From assembly GCF_900116645.1 (NCBI RefSeq), contig NZ_FPBO01000014.1, forward strand, positions 1 to 64,000: 64,000 nucleotides of DNA, read 5' to 3'. Source of the stretch: Pseudoduganella namucuonensis. Its GTDB lineage: Bacteria > Pseudomonadota > Gammaproteobacteria > Burkholderiales > Burkholderiaceae_D. The translations under genes were made by a program, and so were the position numbers. A model generated the notes under the pieces. The model was not told where the DNA came from, ran no database searches, and saw nothing but the letters and a program-made list of their open reading frames with translations. This document shows positions 23,488 to 31,090 of this stretch, one piece after another (within the stretch, counting starts at the first letter, position 1; each line of letters begins with the position of its first letter).

Positions 23488-25205
23488 TTGCGATGGCCCT
23501 GCGATCACTTGCCCTATTTGGCATGCTCGCCGCCAGCGTCGCCGCACGAGCCGAATCGCCGCCCCGCGCGCCGATAGACAGCGTGCCGATGGCGGACGTG
23601 AATTCCGCCCCGGAGGTCAAGCTCGACTTGCCGATCACGCCGGGCCCCTTCGAACCCACCTGGGAGTCGATCGAGCGGCGCTACCCAGGCACGCCTTCCT
23701 GGCTGCGCGACGCCAAATTCGGCATCTGGGTGCATTTCGGCCCCCAGGCTGCGGGGATGAGCGGGGACTGGTATGCGCGCAAGATGTACATCCCCGGCAC
23801 GCCCGCCTACAACAACCACCTCAAGACCAAGGGCCATCCATCGGTGGCCGGCTACAAGGAGGTGCTGCGCGACTGGAACCCGAGCAAGCTCGATCCGGCC
23901 AGGCTGACCGCGATCTACAAGGACGCCGGCGCGCGTTTCATGATCGTCCAGGGCGTGCACCACGATAATTTCGACCTGTGGAATTCGCGTCACCACCCCT
24001 GGAACTCGACCCGCATGGGCGCCAGGCGCGACCTGGTGGGCGAATGGTCCAAGGCCGCCAAAGCCGCCGGCATGCGCTACGGCGTGGCCTTCCACCATGA
24101 ATACTCCTGGTGGTGGTGGCAGACCGCGTTCGGCAGCGACGCGCAAGGCCCGCTGGCGGGGGTTCCCTACGACGGCCACCTCACCCTCGCCGACGGCAAG
24201 GGAAAATGGTGGGGGGGGCTCGACCCGAGCTTGCTGTACAACGTCGACCTGCGCGAATACAAGGGCGTCGAGGCGGCGGCCCACTCGCCCTGGAGCCCGC
24301 CGCCGGCCGGCCTGTTCAGCCGTCACGCCGCCTATTCCAAGTGGTACGCCACCCAATGGGCGCGCCGCGTCATGGACGTGGTCGATCAATACGATCCGGA
24401 CTTCATCTACACCGATGGCACCGGGTCCCAGCCGTTCAGCGGCAGCCACACCGGCACCGGCATCAAGGCCGACGCCACCCAGCGTGTGATCGCCGACTTC
24501 TACAACCAGACCCTGAAAAGGCGCGGCAAGGTCGACACCTTCAGCGTCATCAAGTTCCGCCCCAAGACCAACGGCACCGTGACCACGGAGGAGGGAAGCA
24601 TCCCCGCCGGTATCAAGTCAGACCAGGACTGGATCGCGGAAACGCCGGTGGGCGATTGGTACTACGGGCCGGACTTCAGCTACGACTCGGGCGCGGTCAT
24701 CCGCTACATCCTCGAGCAGGTCGCGCGCGACGGCAACGCCGCCATTTGCATTTCCCCGCTGCCGGACGGCTCCCTCGACGAGGGCAGCACCCGCATGTTG
24801 AAGGAGATCGGCGCCTGGATGCGGGTCAACGGCGAAGGCATCTACGGCAGCAAGGCGTGGAGCGTGCTGGGTGAAAGCGAGAACGGCAAACCGCGCACCC
24901 TGCCGGGCGGCGCGATCGGCAAGAGGCAGGCGGAGTTCCAGTTCGGCCCCAAGGACTTCCGCTTCACGGTTGGCAAGGACGGCTCGCTGTACGCGTTCAC
25001 CATGGCGGTGCCGGCGCCCGGCAGCGAGATCCGTATCGCTTCCCTTGGCGCCAGCGCCAATCTGCTCGGCAAGCCGGTCCGTTCCGTTTCGCTGCTCGGC
25101 CATCAGGGCGCGCCGCTGCGCTGGAGGCAGGAAGCCGACTCCCTCGTCATCAGCGCACCGTCGGCGATGCCCTTCGCCACCGCGGTCGCCTTCAACATCC
25201 AGTGA
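23469..25205 (+). CDS. GH29 alpha-L-fucosidase, exported
   Basis: This 578-residue protein would release terminal alpha-L-fucose, feeding the fucose pathway genes that follow. Family features: WLRDAKFGIWVHFGPQA, the catalytic-pocket strings FMIVQGVHHDNFDLWNSRHH and YGVAFHHEYSWWWWQ, and the nucleophile region DVVDQYDPDFIYTDGT, with Asp in IYTDG. A C-terminal beta domain ends near AFNIQ. The signal peptide is MALRSLALFGMLAASVAARA. The upstream codons MFELNH are identical to the start of the SDR gene at 30294 and arise from the 50-bp duplication; MALRS at 23493 may be the original start. I keep ATG 23469 because CTGGAG and the coupling overlap precede it. Export to the periplasm is expected. Confidence 0.9.
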   Translation: MFELNHIAMALRSLALFGMLAASVAARAESPPRAPIDSVPMADVNSAPEVKLDLPITPGPFEPTWESIERRYPGTPSWLRDAKFGIWVHFGPQAAGMSGDWYARKMYIPGTPAYNNHLKTKGHPSVAGYKEVLRDWNPSKLDPARLTAIYKDAGARFMIVQGVHHDNFDLWNSRHHPWNSTRMGARRDLVGEWSKAAKAAGMRYGVAFHHEYSWWWWQTAFGSDAQGPLAGVPYDGHLTLADGKGKWWGGLDPSLLYNVDLREYKGVEAAAHSPWSPPPAGLFSRHAAYSKWYATQWARRVMDVVDQYDPDFIYTDGTGSQPFSGSHTGTGIKADATQRVIADFYNQTLKRRGKVDTFSVIKFRPKTNGTVTTEEGSIPAGIKSDQDWIAETPVGDWYYGPDFSYDSGAVIRYILEQVARDGNAAICISPLPDGSLDEGSTRMLKEIGAWMRVNGEGIYGSKAWSVLGESENGKPRTLPGGAIGKRQAEFQFGPKDFRFTVGKDGSLYAFTMAVPAPGSEIRIASLGASANLLGKPVRSVSLLGHQGAPLRWRQEADSLVISAPSAMPFATAVAFNIQ

Positions 25206-25315
25206 GCAAGAAGCGCTGGGTCGGCCGGAGCGCCACGCTGAAAACACAAAGCTGGCCCTACGAGGACTTGGGTTTTAAACGCATCAATATTTTTCCCAGC
25301 CGAGCCAAAAGCTCT

Positions 25316-25431
25316 GTGGTATTATATAAATTAAGTACAATACAAAGGCGCCAGCACCCCGGCCGCCGGGTCGTCAAGCCCGGGCGGCGGGGTGCCTGGT
25401 CCGATAGATTCCAGCCACAAAGGACACACCC
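25316..25431 (+). promoter_or_regulatory. AT-rich promoter region and long leader hairpin before the fucose catabolic operon
   Basis: The gap after the fucosidase gene has an AT-rich core (GGTATTATATAAATTAAG, then TACAATACAAAG at 25336-25347). It is followed by a strong hairpin at about 25352-25398: arms CCAGCACCCCGGCCGCCGGG and a near-perfect complement, with an 8-nt loop TCGTCAAG. The hairpin lacks a T run, so a classical terminator is unlikely. It could be a leader structure or a weak end for the fucosidase transcript. The AATAC/ACAATA elements also occur before the second GntR gene and the Zn-dehydrogenase gene. Confidence 0.45.
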
Positions 25432-25767
25432 ATGCCAACCACCACGGCGCCCGCCGCGCCATGCCTGTTGTTGATGTCGCCCGAAGACAACTGCCTGATC
25501 GCCCGCACCAAGCTGGCCGCCGGCGAGGCGTTGACGATAGACGGCGCCACCGTCGTCTTGCCCGAAGATGTGCCGCTGGGCTACAAGGTCGCCCGCACCG
25601 CGCTGCGGCCCGGCGACAAGGTGCTGCGTTACGGCGCCTTGATCGGCACCGTCACCGCTGAGGTGGCCGCCGGCGCGATGCTGCACACGCACAACCTGGC
25701 CAGCGACTACATCCCCACCTACACACTGGGCGCCGACGCCCATTCCTTCATCGGGAGCACCCATTGA
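25432..25767 (+). CDS. UxaA-type dehydratase, small SAF-domain subunit (putative L-fuconate dehydratase)
   Basis: This 111-residue protein corresponds to the N-terminal SAF domain of altronate dehydratase (UxaA). Features are SPEDNCLIARTKLAAGEAL, VPLGYKVARTALRPGDKVLR and MLHTHNLASDY, the last being the conserved H-x-H-N-L end. In E. coli UxaA both parts are one chain; here the small and large parts are separate adjacent genes, as in the Campylobacter jejuni fucose locus. The neighbours make L-fuconate dehydration the likely reaction; D-altronate is the alternative, given the UxaB-like gene in the island. AAGGACACACCC before the ATG is a suitable ribosome site. Confidence 0.8.
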   Translation: MPTTTAPAAPCLLLMSPEDNCLIARTKLAAGEALTIDGATVVLPEDVPLGYKVARTALRPGDKVLRYGALIGTVTAEVAAGAMLHTHNLASDYIPTYTLGADAHSFIGSTH

Positions 25768-25769
25768 AC

Positions 25770-26990
25770 ATGACCACCTCCATGCCCGCGCTGTCGGGGT
25801 ACCCGCGCGCCGACGGCCGCAAGGGCATCCGCAACATCGTCGTTGTCGCCTACACCGTCGAATGCGCCCACCACGTGGCGCGCCTGATCGTCAATGCCTT
25901 CCCCGGCCAGGAAGTGCACCTGATCGGATTCCCGGGCTGCTACCCGAACGACTACGCCGACAAGATGATGCGGCGCCTGATCACCCACCCCAACGTGGGC
26001 GCCGCGCTGATCGTCTCGCTGGGCTGTGAAAGCTTCAACCGCGTCGGCCTGGAAGAGGAGGCCGCCGCCGCCGACAGGCCGGTCCACACCATCACCATCC
26101 AGAACAACAGCGGCACCCGCACCAGCGTGGCGGACGGCGTGGAATGGGTGCGCTGGGCGCTGGAATCGCTGGCGCCGCAGCGGCGCGTGCCGATGGCGCC
26201 GCATGAACTGGTGGTGGCCACCATCTGCGGCGGTTCGGACAGCACCAGCGGCATCACCGCCAACCCGGCCGTCGGGGTGGCCTTCGACCAGCTGGTCGCG
26301 GCGGGCGCCGCCTGCATCTTCGAGGAGACCGGTGAGCTGGTGGGCTGCGAATTCCACATGAAGCGGCGCGCCGCCACGCCGGAACTGGGCGACGCCATCG
26401 TGGCCTGCGTGGACAAGGCGGCCCGCTACTACACCGTGCTGGGCCACGGCAGTTTCGCGCCGGGCAACGCCGATGGCGGCTTGACGACCCAGGAGGAAAA
26501 ATCGCTGGGCGCCTACGCCAAGAGCGGCGCGTCCCCCATCAGCGGCATTCTGAAACCGGGCGACCAGCCGGCGGGCGGTGGCTTGTACCTGCTGGACGTG
26601 GTGCCCGACGGCGAGGTGCGCTTCGGCTTCCCCAACATCTCGGACAACGCGGAGATCGTGGAGCTGATCGCTTGCGGTGCCCACCTCACGCTGTTCACCA
26701 CCGGGCGCGGTTCCGTGGTCGGCTCGGCGATTTCGCCGGTGATCAAGGTGTGCGCCAACCCCGCTACCTACGAGCGCCTGTCCGAGGACATGGACGTGAA
26801 CGCGGGCCGCATCCTCACCGGGGCGGCGTCGCTGCAGGAAGTAGGCGGAGAGATCGTGGACCTGGTTGCACGCGTGGCCAACGGCGAGAAAAGCTGCTCG
26901 GAGGCGCTCGGCCACCAGGAATTCATCCTCACCTACAAGCAGTTCGAGGCGGCCGCCGGCCCTGGATGCTTCCCCTTGAAAGCGGCCTGA
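25770..26990 (+). CDS. UxaA-type dehydratase, large subunit (putative L-fuconate dehydratase)
   Basis: This protein of about 406 residues is the catalytic part of the UxaA/GarD sugar-acid dehydratase family, which removes water from aldonic acids using a metal-bound cysteine-containing site. Visible features are YPRADGRKGIRNIVVVAYTV, GFPGCYPNDYA, LGCESFNRVGLEEEAA, TICGGSDSTSGITANPAVG and the C-terminal ISPVIKVCANPATYERLSED. The preceding gene supplies the SAF domain and ends 2 bp earlier. A TTG at 25764, better spaced from GGGAG, is an alternative start. In this operon it most likely converts L-fuconate to 2-keto-3-deoxy-L-fuconate; activity on altronate is also possible. Confidence 0.85.
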   Translation: MTTSMPALSGYPRADGRKGIRNIVVVAYTVECAHHVARLIVNAFPGQEVHLIGFPGCYPNDYADKMMRRLITHPNVGAALIVSLGCESFNRVGLEEEAAAADRPVHTITIQNNSGTRTSVADGVEWVRWALESLAPQRRVPMAPHELVVATICGGSDSTSGITANPAVGVAFDQLVAAGAACIFEETGELVGCEFHMKRRAATPELGDAIVACVDKAARYYTVLGHGSFAPGNADGGLTTQEEKSLGAYAKSGASPISGILKPGDQPAGGGLYLLDVVPDGEVRFGFPNISDNAEIVELIACGAHLTLFTTGRGSVVGSAISPVIKVCANPATYERLSEDMDVNAGRILTGAASLQEVGGEIVDLVARVANGEKSCSEALGHQEFILTYKQFEAAAGPGCFPLKAA

Positions 26991-26991
26991 C

Positions 26992-28008
26992 ATGCAAGCG
27001 AACATGATCGCCAGCGATACGCGCAAGCTGCCGCGCGCCGGCATCGCGCTAAGCGGCCTGGGCCTGGGTTGCGCCCAGCTCGGCGGCTTGTACCAGGCGA
27101 TGAGCGAGGACGAGGCGCGCGCCATCGTCGACGCCGCGTGGGACCTGGGCGTCCGCTATTTCGACACCGCGCCTTACTACGGCTACACGCTGTCCGAGCG
27201 CCGGCTGGGCGCGGCGCTGCGCGAACGCGAGCGCGCCGGCTATGTGGTCAGCACCAAGGTGGGACGGCTGATGCTGCCGGACGACGCGGTCCAGCCGGGC
27301 GAAAACGGCTGGGCCCAGCCCCTGCCTTTCAGGCCGCGGTTCGACTACAGCTACGACGGCGTCATGCGCTCGCACGAGGAAAGCCTGCGGCGCCTGGACA
27401 TGGACCGCGTGGACATCCTGTATGTGCACGACATCGGCAACGTGACGCACGGCGCGCGCCAGCCGCACTACTGGGAGCAGTTGACCAGTGGCGGCGGCTT
27501 CCGCGCGCTGACGCGGCTGCGCGACGAGGGCAGCGTGGGCGCCATCGGCCTGGGCGTCAACGAATGGGAAATCATCGCCGACGCGATGGACGCCTGCGAC
27601 ATCGACTGCGCGCTGCTGGCGGGACGCTACACCTTGCTGGAACAGGCGTCGCTGGAACCGCTGCTCGACCGCTGCGCCCAGCGCGGCATCGGCATCGTGA
27701 TCGGCGGCCCGTTCAATTCCGGCATCCTGGCGGGCAACCGGAAATTCAATTACGAGGACGCGCCGGCGGACATCGTCGCCCGCGTCGAGGCCATCGAGGC
27801 GGTCTGCCGCGAGTACGACGCGCCGATCCAGGCCGCCGCCCTGCAGTTCCCGATGGCCCATCCGGCGGTCGTGTCCTGCGTCGCCGGCGCGCAAAGCCCG
27901 GCGCAGTTGCGCCAGAACGCCGCATGGTTCGCGCAGCAGCTGCCCGCCGGGCTGTGGCGGGAACTGGCGCGGCGCGGCCTGATCGACGGCCGGGCGCCGA
28001 CCCCGTAA
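26992..28008 (+). CDS. Aldo/keto reductase, putative L-fucose (L-galactose) 1-dehydrogenase
   Basis: This 338-residue aldo/keto reductase is of the D-threo-aldose/L-fucose 1-dehydrogenase type, which oxidises L-fucose, and often L-galactose, to the lactone with NAD(P). The catalytic tetrad is visible: Asp in YFDTAPYYGYTLSERRLG and its Tyr, Lys in VVSTKVGRLMLP, and His in VDILYVHDIGN. The cofactor site lies near the C-terminus (VSCVAGAQSPAQLRQNAAWF). The ATG is 1 bp after the stop of the UxaA large-subunit gene. It would catalyse the first oxidative step of the non-phosphorylating fucose route after mutarotation. Exact sugar and cofactor preference cannot be read. Confidence 0.85.
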   Translation: MQANMIASDTRKLPRAGIALSGLGLGCAQLGGLYQAMSEDEARAIVDAAWDLGVRYFDTAPYYGYTLSERRLGAALRERERAGYVVSTKVGRLMLPDDAVQPGENGWAQPLPFRPRFDYSYDGVMRSHEESLRRLDMDRVDILYVHDIGNVTHGARQPHYWEQLTSGGGFRALTRLRDEGSVGAIGLGVNEWEIIADAMDACDIDCALLAGRYTLLEQASLEPLLDRCAQRGIGIVIGGPFNSGILAGNRKFNYEDAPADIVARVEAIEAVCREYDAPIQAAALQFPMAHPAVVSCVAGAQSPAQLRQNAAWFAQQLPAGLWRELARRGLIDGRAPTP

Positions 28009-28059
28009 GACTCACCACAAACGACTCACATTTTTGAAACGACTTAAAAGGGAAACACC

Positions 28060-28926
28060 ATGAAATTGCTGCGCTTCGGCCCCAAGGGCAACGAAAAACC
28101 AGGCCTGATCGACGCCAAAGGCGTGCTGCGCGACCTGTCCGCGCACCTGCCGGACCTGACCTCGGCCCACCTCGGCCGCGCCGCGCTGGACAAACTGGCT
28201 TCCATCGATCCCGCCCAGCTGCCGGCCGTCGAGGGCCCGGTGCGCATGGCCCCCATCGTGGCCGATATCGGCAAGATGATCTGCGTTGGCCTCAATTACT
28301 CGGACCACGCGGCCGAATCGGGCATGGCCGTGCCGGCGGAGCCGGTGCTGTTCACCAAGGCCACCAGCGCCATCATCGGCTGCAACGACGCGGTCGTGCT
28401 GCCGCGCGACTCGGTCAAGAGCGACTGGGAAGTGGAACTGGGCGTGGTGATCGGCACGCGCGCCCGCTACGTGGACGAGGCCAGCGCGCTGGATTACGTG
28501 GCCGGCTACTGCGTGGTGAACGACCTGTCCGAGCGCGAATATCAGCTCGAGCGCGGCGGCCAGTGGGACAAGGGCAAGGGCTGCGACACCTTCGGCCCTG
28601 TCGGCCCGTGGCTGGTCACCGCCGACGAGGTGCCGGATCCGCAAAACCTGGACATGTGGCTGGAAGTGAACGGCAAGCGCTACCAAAACGGCAACACGCG
28701 CACCATGGTGTTCACCGTGGCGCACCTGGTGAGCTATATCAGCCGTTTCATGACGCTCAATCCCGGCGACGTGATCAGCACCGGCACCCCGCCGGGCGTG
28801 GGCCTGGGCCAGAAGCCCGATCCGGTGTACCTGCGCGCGGGCGACCGCATGGCGCTGGGCATCGCGGGCCTGGGCCAGCAGAACCAGACCGTCCACGCGT
28901 GGAACCCCGAGCTGATCGACGGCTAA
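28060..28926 (+). CDS. FAH-family 2,4-diketo-3-deoxy-L-fuconate hydrolase (putative)
   Basis: This 288-residue protein of the fumarylacetoacetate-hydrolase family matches the enzymes that end the non-phosphorylating L-fucose and L-rhamnose routes, splitting the 2,4-diketo-3-deoxy sugar acid to pyruvate and L-lactate. Features: KMICVGLNYSDHAAESGMAV, the metal-ligand block SDWEVELGVVIG, VVNDLSEREYQLERGGQWDK, and MTLNPGDVISTGTPPGVGLG near the C-terminus. AAAAGGGAAACACC precedes the ATG. It follows the aldo/keto reductase by about 50 bp and is followed by the permease. Its pathway role is inferred from family and neighbours. Confidence 0.87.
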   Translation: MKLLRFGPKGNEKPGLIDAKGVLRDLSAHLPDLTSAHLGRAALDKLASIDPAQLPAVEGPVRMAPIVADIGKMICVGLNYSDHAAESGMAVPAEPVLFTKATSAIIGCNDAVVLPRDSVKSDWEVELGVVIGTRARYVDEASALDYVAGYCVVNDLSEREYQLERGGQWDKGKGCDTFGPVGPWLVTADEVPDPQNLDMWLEVNGKRYQNGNTRTMVFTVAHLVSYISRFMTLNPGDVISTGTPPGVGLGQKPDPVYLRAGDRMALGIAGLGQQNQTVHAWNPELIDG

Positions 28927-28993
28927 ACGGCTCCCCGCCGCCATACAACCACAAGGCACCGTCAAGCGTGCCTGACTTGGAGACAGCAAGGCC

Positions 28994-30301
28994 ATGACCG
29001 AACCAACCAGCCGGCAATCCTACGCGTTTGCCTTTGTGATGATCACGTCGCTGTTTTTCATGTGGGGCTTCGTCCATAACCTCGATCCCATACTCATTCC
29101 CCACCTGCGGCGCTCGTTCAGCCTGAGCGTGCTGCAATCGGCGCTGGTGGATTCGGCCGTCTTCATCGCCTACTTCCTGATGGCGCTGCCAGCGGGGCTG
29201 TTGATCCGCCGTGCCGGCTACAAGCGCACCATGATCTTCGGCCTGATGCTGTTCGCCCTCGGCGCGCTGCTCTTCATTCCGGCCGCGGACACGCAGCGCT
29301 ATTCCTTCTTCCTGGGCGCGCTGTTCATCATCGCCTGCGGACTGACCGTGCTGGAAACGGCGGCCAATCCCTATATCTCGATGCTGGGGCGGCCCGACCG
29401 CGCGGTCCAGCGCCTGAACCTGGCGCAGTCCTTCAACGGGCTGGCCGCCACGCTGGCGCCCATCGTCGGCGCGCGCCTGATCCTGGTGGAGGGCGCCAGC
29501 GACGCGCAGCTGCAATCGATGTCCGACAGCGTGCGCCAGGCAACGCTGGCGGCGGAGGCGGCCAGCGTGAAGGGCCCGTATATGGCGATCGCGCTGGTCA
29601 TCGTCGTCATCGCGGTGATCTTCTATTTCCTGAAGCTTCCCGCGCTCGGCGCGGGGGGGAATGAAAAGGCGTCCGCCGTCCCGGTGGGCGAGGCGATCGC
29701 GCGGGCCTTGCGCAAGCCAGGCATTCGGCGCGCGGTGATCGCCCAGTTCTTTTACGTCGGTGCGCAGGTCTGCGTGTTCAGTTTCTTCATCCTGTACGCG
29801 TCCCACGCGGCCGGACTGTCGCAGATCGCGGCGGCCGATTACCTGGGCTGGGGTTGCGGCCTGGCGTTCGTCACCGGCCGCTTCGCCGGCACCTTCCTGA
29901 TGAAATACATCGCGTCGGCGCGCCTGTTGCTGATCTACGCGCTGATCTGCACGGCCTTGTCCGGCGTCGCCATGTTCGTCGGCGGCACCGCCAGCCTGGC
30001 GGCGGTGATCGGCATCGCCTTCTTCATGTCCATCATGTTCCCCACCATTTTCGCGCTCGGCATCCGCGACGCGGGCGAGGACACGGAGATGGGCAGCAGC
30101 CTGATCGTCATGAGCATCGTGGGCGGCGCCGTGTTGCCGCTGATGTTCGGCTACATCAGCGACGCCACCCACAACCTTCAATTCGGCTACGCCGCGCCGC
30201 TGCTCTGCTTCGTCGTGATCGCCTGGTTCGCTCGGGCGGCGGCGCAGGAGCAGGGCTCGCAGGCGGCCATCACATCCACTGGAGCTTTGAAGCATGTTTG
30301 A
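28994..30301 (+). CDS. fucP: FucP-type L-fucose:proton symporter (MFS)
   Basis: This 435-residue inner-membrane permease has about twelve hydrophobic helices and belongs to the FucP/sugar:proton symporter branch of the major facilitator family. Features: FVMITSLFFMWGFVHNLDPI at the first helix, the loop LIRRAGYKRTMIFG, and ETAANPYISMLGRPDRAVQR then LNLAQSFNGL, which are characteristic of FucP. It would import L-fucose released by the GH29 enzyme. GGAGACAGCAAGGCC precedes the ATG. Its last codons overlap the SDR gene start by 8 bp (ATGTTTGA), an arrangement duplicated in front of the fucosidase. The central loop is basic and short, as usual. Confidence 0.88.
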   Translation: MTEPTSRQSYAFAFVMITSLFFMWGFVHNLDPILIPHLRRSFSLSVLQSALVDSAVFIAYFLMALPAGLLIRRAGYKRTMIFGLMLFALGALLFIPAADTQRYSFFLGALFIIACGLTVLETAANPYISMLGRPDRAVQRLNLAQSFNGLAATLAPIVGARLILVEGASDAQLQSMSDSVRQATLAAEAASVKGPYMAIALVIVVIAVIFYFLKLPALGAGGNEKASAVPVGEAIARALRKPGIRRAVIAQFFYVGAQVCVFSFFILYASHAAGLSQIAAADYLGWGCGLAFVTGRFAGTFLMKYIASARLLLIYALICTALSGVAMFVGGTASLAAVIGIAFFMSIMFPTIFALGIRDAGEDTEMGSSLIVMSIVGGAVLPLMFGYISDATHNLQFGYAAPLLCFVVIAWFARAAAQEQGSQAAITSTGALKHV

Positions 30302-30312
30302 ACTGAACCACA
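30263..30312 (+). repeat. 50-bp duplication, copy B (permease end / SDR start)
   Basis: This is the likely parent copy of the 50-bp sequence also present at 23438-23487 (45 of 50 identical). Here it encodes the natural C-terminus of the permease and the natural MFELNHKKAVVTG start of the SDR enzyme. The differences all fall before the shared ATGTTTGA. Confidence 0.8.
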
Positions 30313-31058
30313 AGAAGGCCGTCGTCACCGGCGGCGGCAGCGGAATCGGGCGCTCCATCGCCACCCTGTTCGCGCGGCAGGGGGCGGTCGTCCACATCGT
30401 CGACATCAGCGAGGCCGCCTGCGCGGAGGCGGTCGCCGAGATCCGCGAGGCGGGCGGGCAAGCCCACGGGCACGCCTGCGACGTGACGCGGCAGGACGCG
30501 GTCCACGCGACGTTCGAGTCCATCGGGCCGCTGGACATCCTGGTCAACAACGCCGGCATCGCGCACATCGGCAAGGCGGACAACACGAGCGAGCAGGACT
30601 TCGACCGCGTCATCGGCGTCAACGTGAAGGGCGTGTACAACTGCCTGCACGCGGCCATCCCCCGCCTGCGCGAGAATGGCGGCGGCGTCATCGTCAACAT
30701 GGCGTCGGTGGCGGCATGGGTGGCGGTGGCCGAGCGCTTTGCCTATTCGACCGCCAAGGGCGCCGTGATGGCGATGACCTTGTCGGTGGCGAAGGACTAT
30801 CTGCAGGACCGCATCCGCTGCAATTCGATTTCGCCCGGCCGCGTGCACACGCCCTTCGTCGACGGCTTCATCGCCAAGCAATATCCGGGCAAGGAAGCCG
30901 AGATGTTCGAGCGCCTGGCGAAGACGCAGCCCATCGGCAGAATGGCCAAGCCGGACGAGGTGGCGGCGCTGGCGCTGTACCTGTGCAGCGACGAGGCCTC
31001 TTTCATCACCGGGAGCGACTACCCGATCGACGGCGGCTTCATCACGCTGAACTCCTGA
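30294..31058 (+). CDS. SDR 2-keto-3-deoxy-L-fuconate dehydrogenase (putative)
   Basis: This 254-residue short-chain dehydrogenase has the cofactor motif TGGGSGIG, the NNAG motif (DILVNNAGIAHIGKADNT), the catalytic Ser in VIVNMASVAAWVAV and Tyr-Lys in FAYSTAKGAV, and the C-terminal GSDYPIDGGFIT. In the non-phosphorylating L-fucose route an SDR of this kind oxidises 2-keto-3-deoxy-L-fuconate to the 2,4-diketo acid, substrate of the FAH-family hydrolase two genes upstream. It overlaps the permease by 8 bp, so the two are translationally coupled. Other sugar-acid SDR activities cannot be excluded by sequence alone. Confidence 0.87.
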   Translation: MFELNHKKAVVTGGGSGIGRSIATLFARQGAVVHIVDISEAACAEAVAEIREAGGQAHGHACDVTRQDAVHATFESIGPLDILVNNAGIAHIGKADNTSEQDFDRVIGVNVKGVYNCLHAAIPRLRENGGGVIVNMASVAAWVAVAERFAYSTAKGAVMAMTLSVAKDYLQDRIRCNSISPGRVHTPFVDGFIAKQYPGKEAEMFERLAKTQPIGRMAKPDEVAALALYLCSDEASFITGSDYPIDGGFITLNS

Positions 31059-31090
31059 CGCCACGCCTGAACACGCTTATAAGCAAACCA

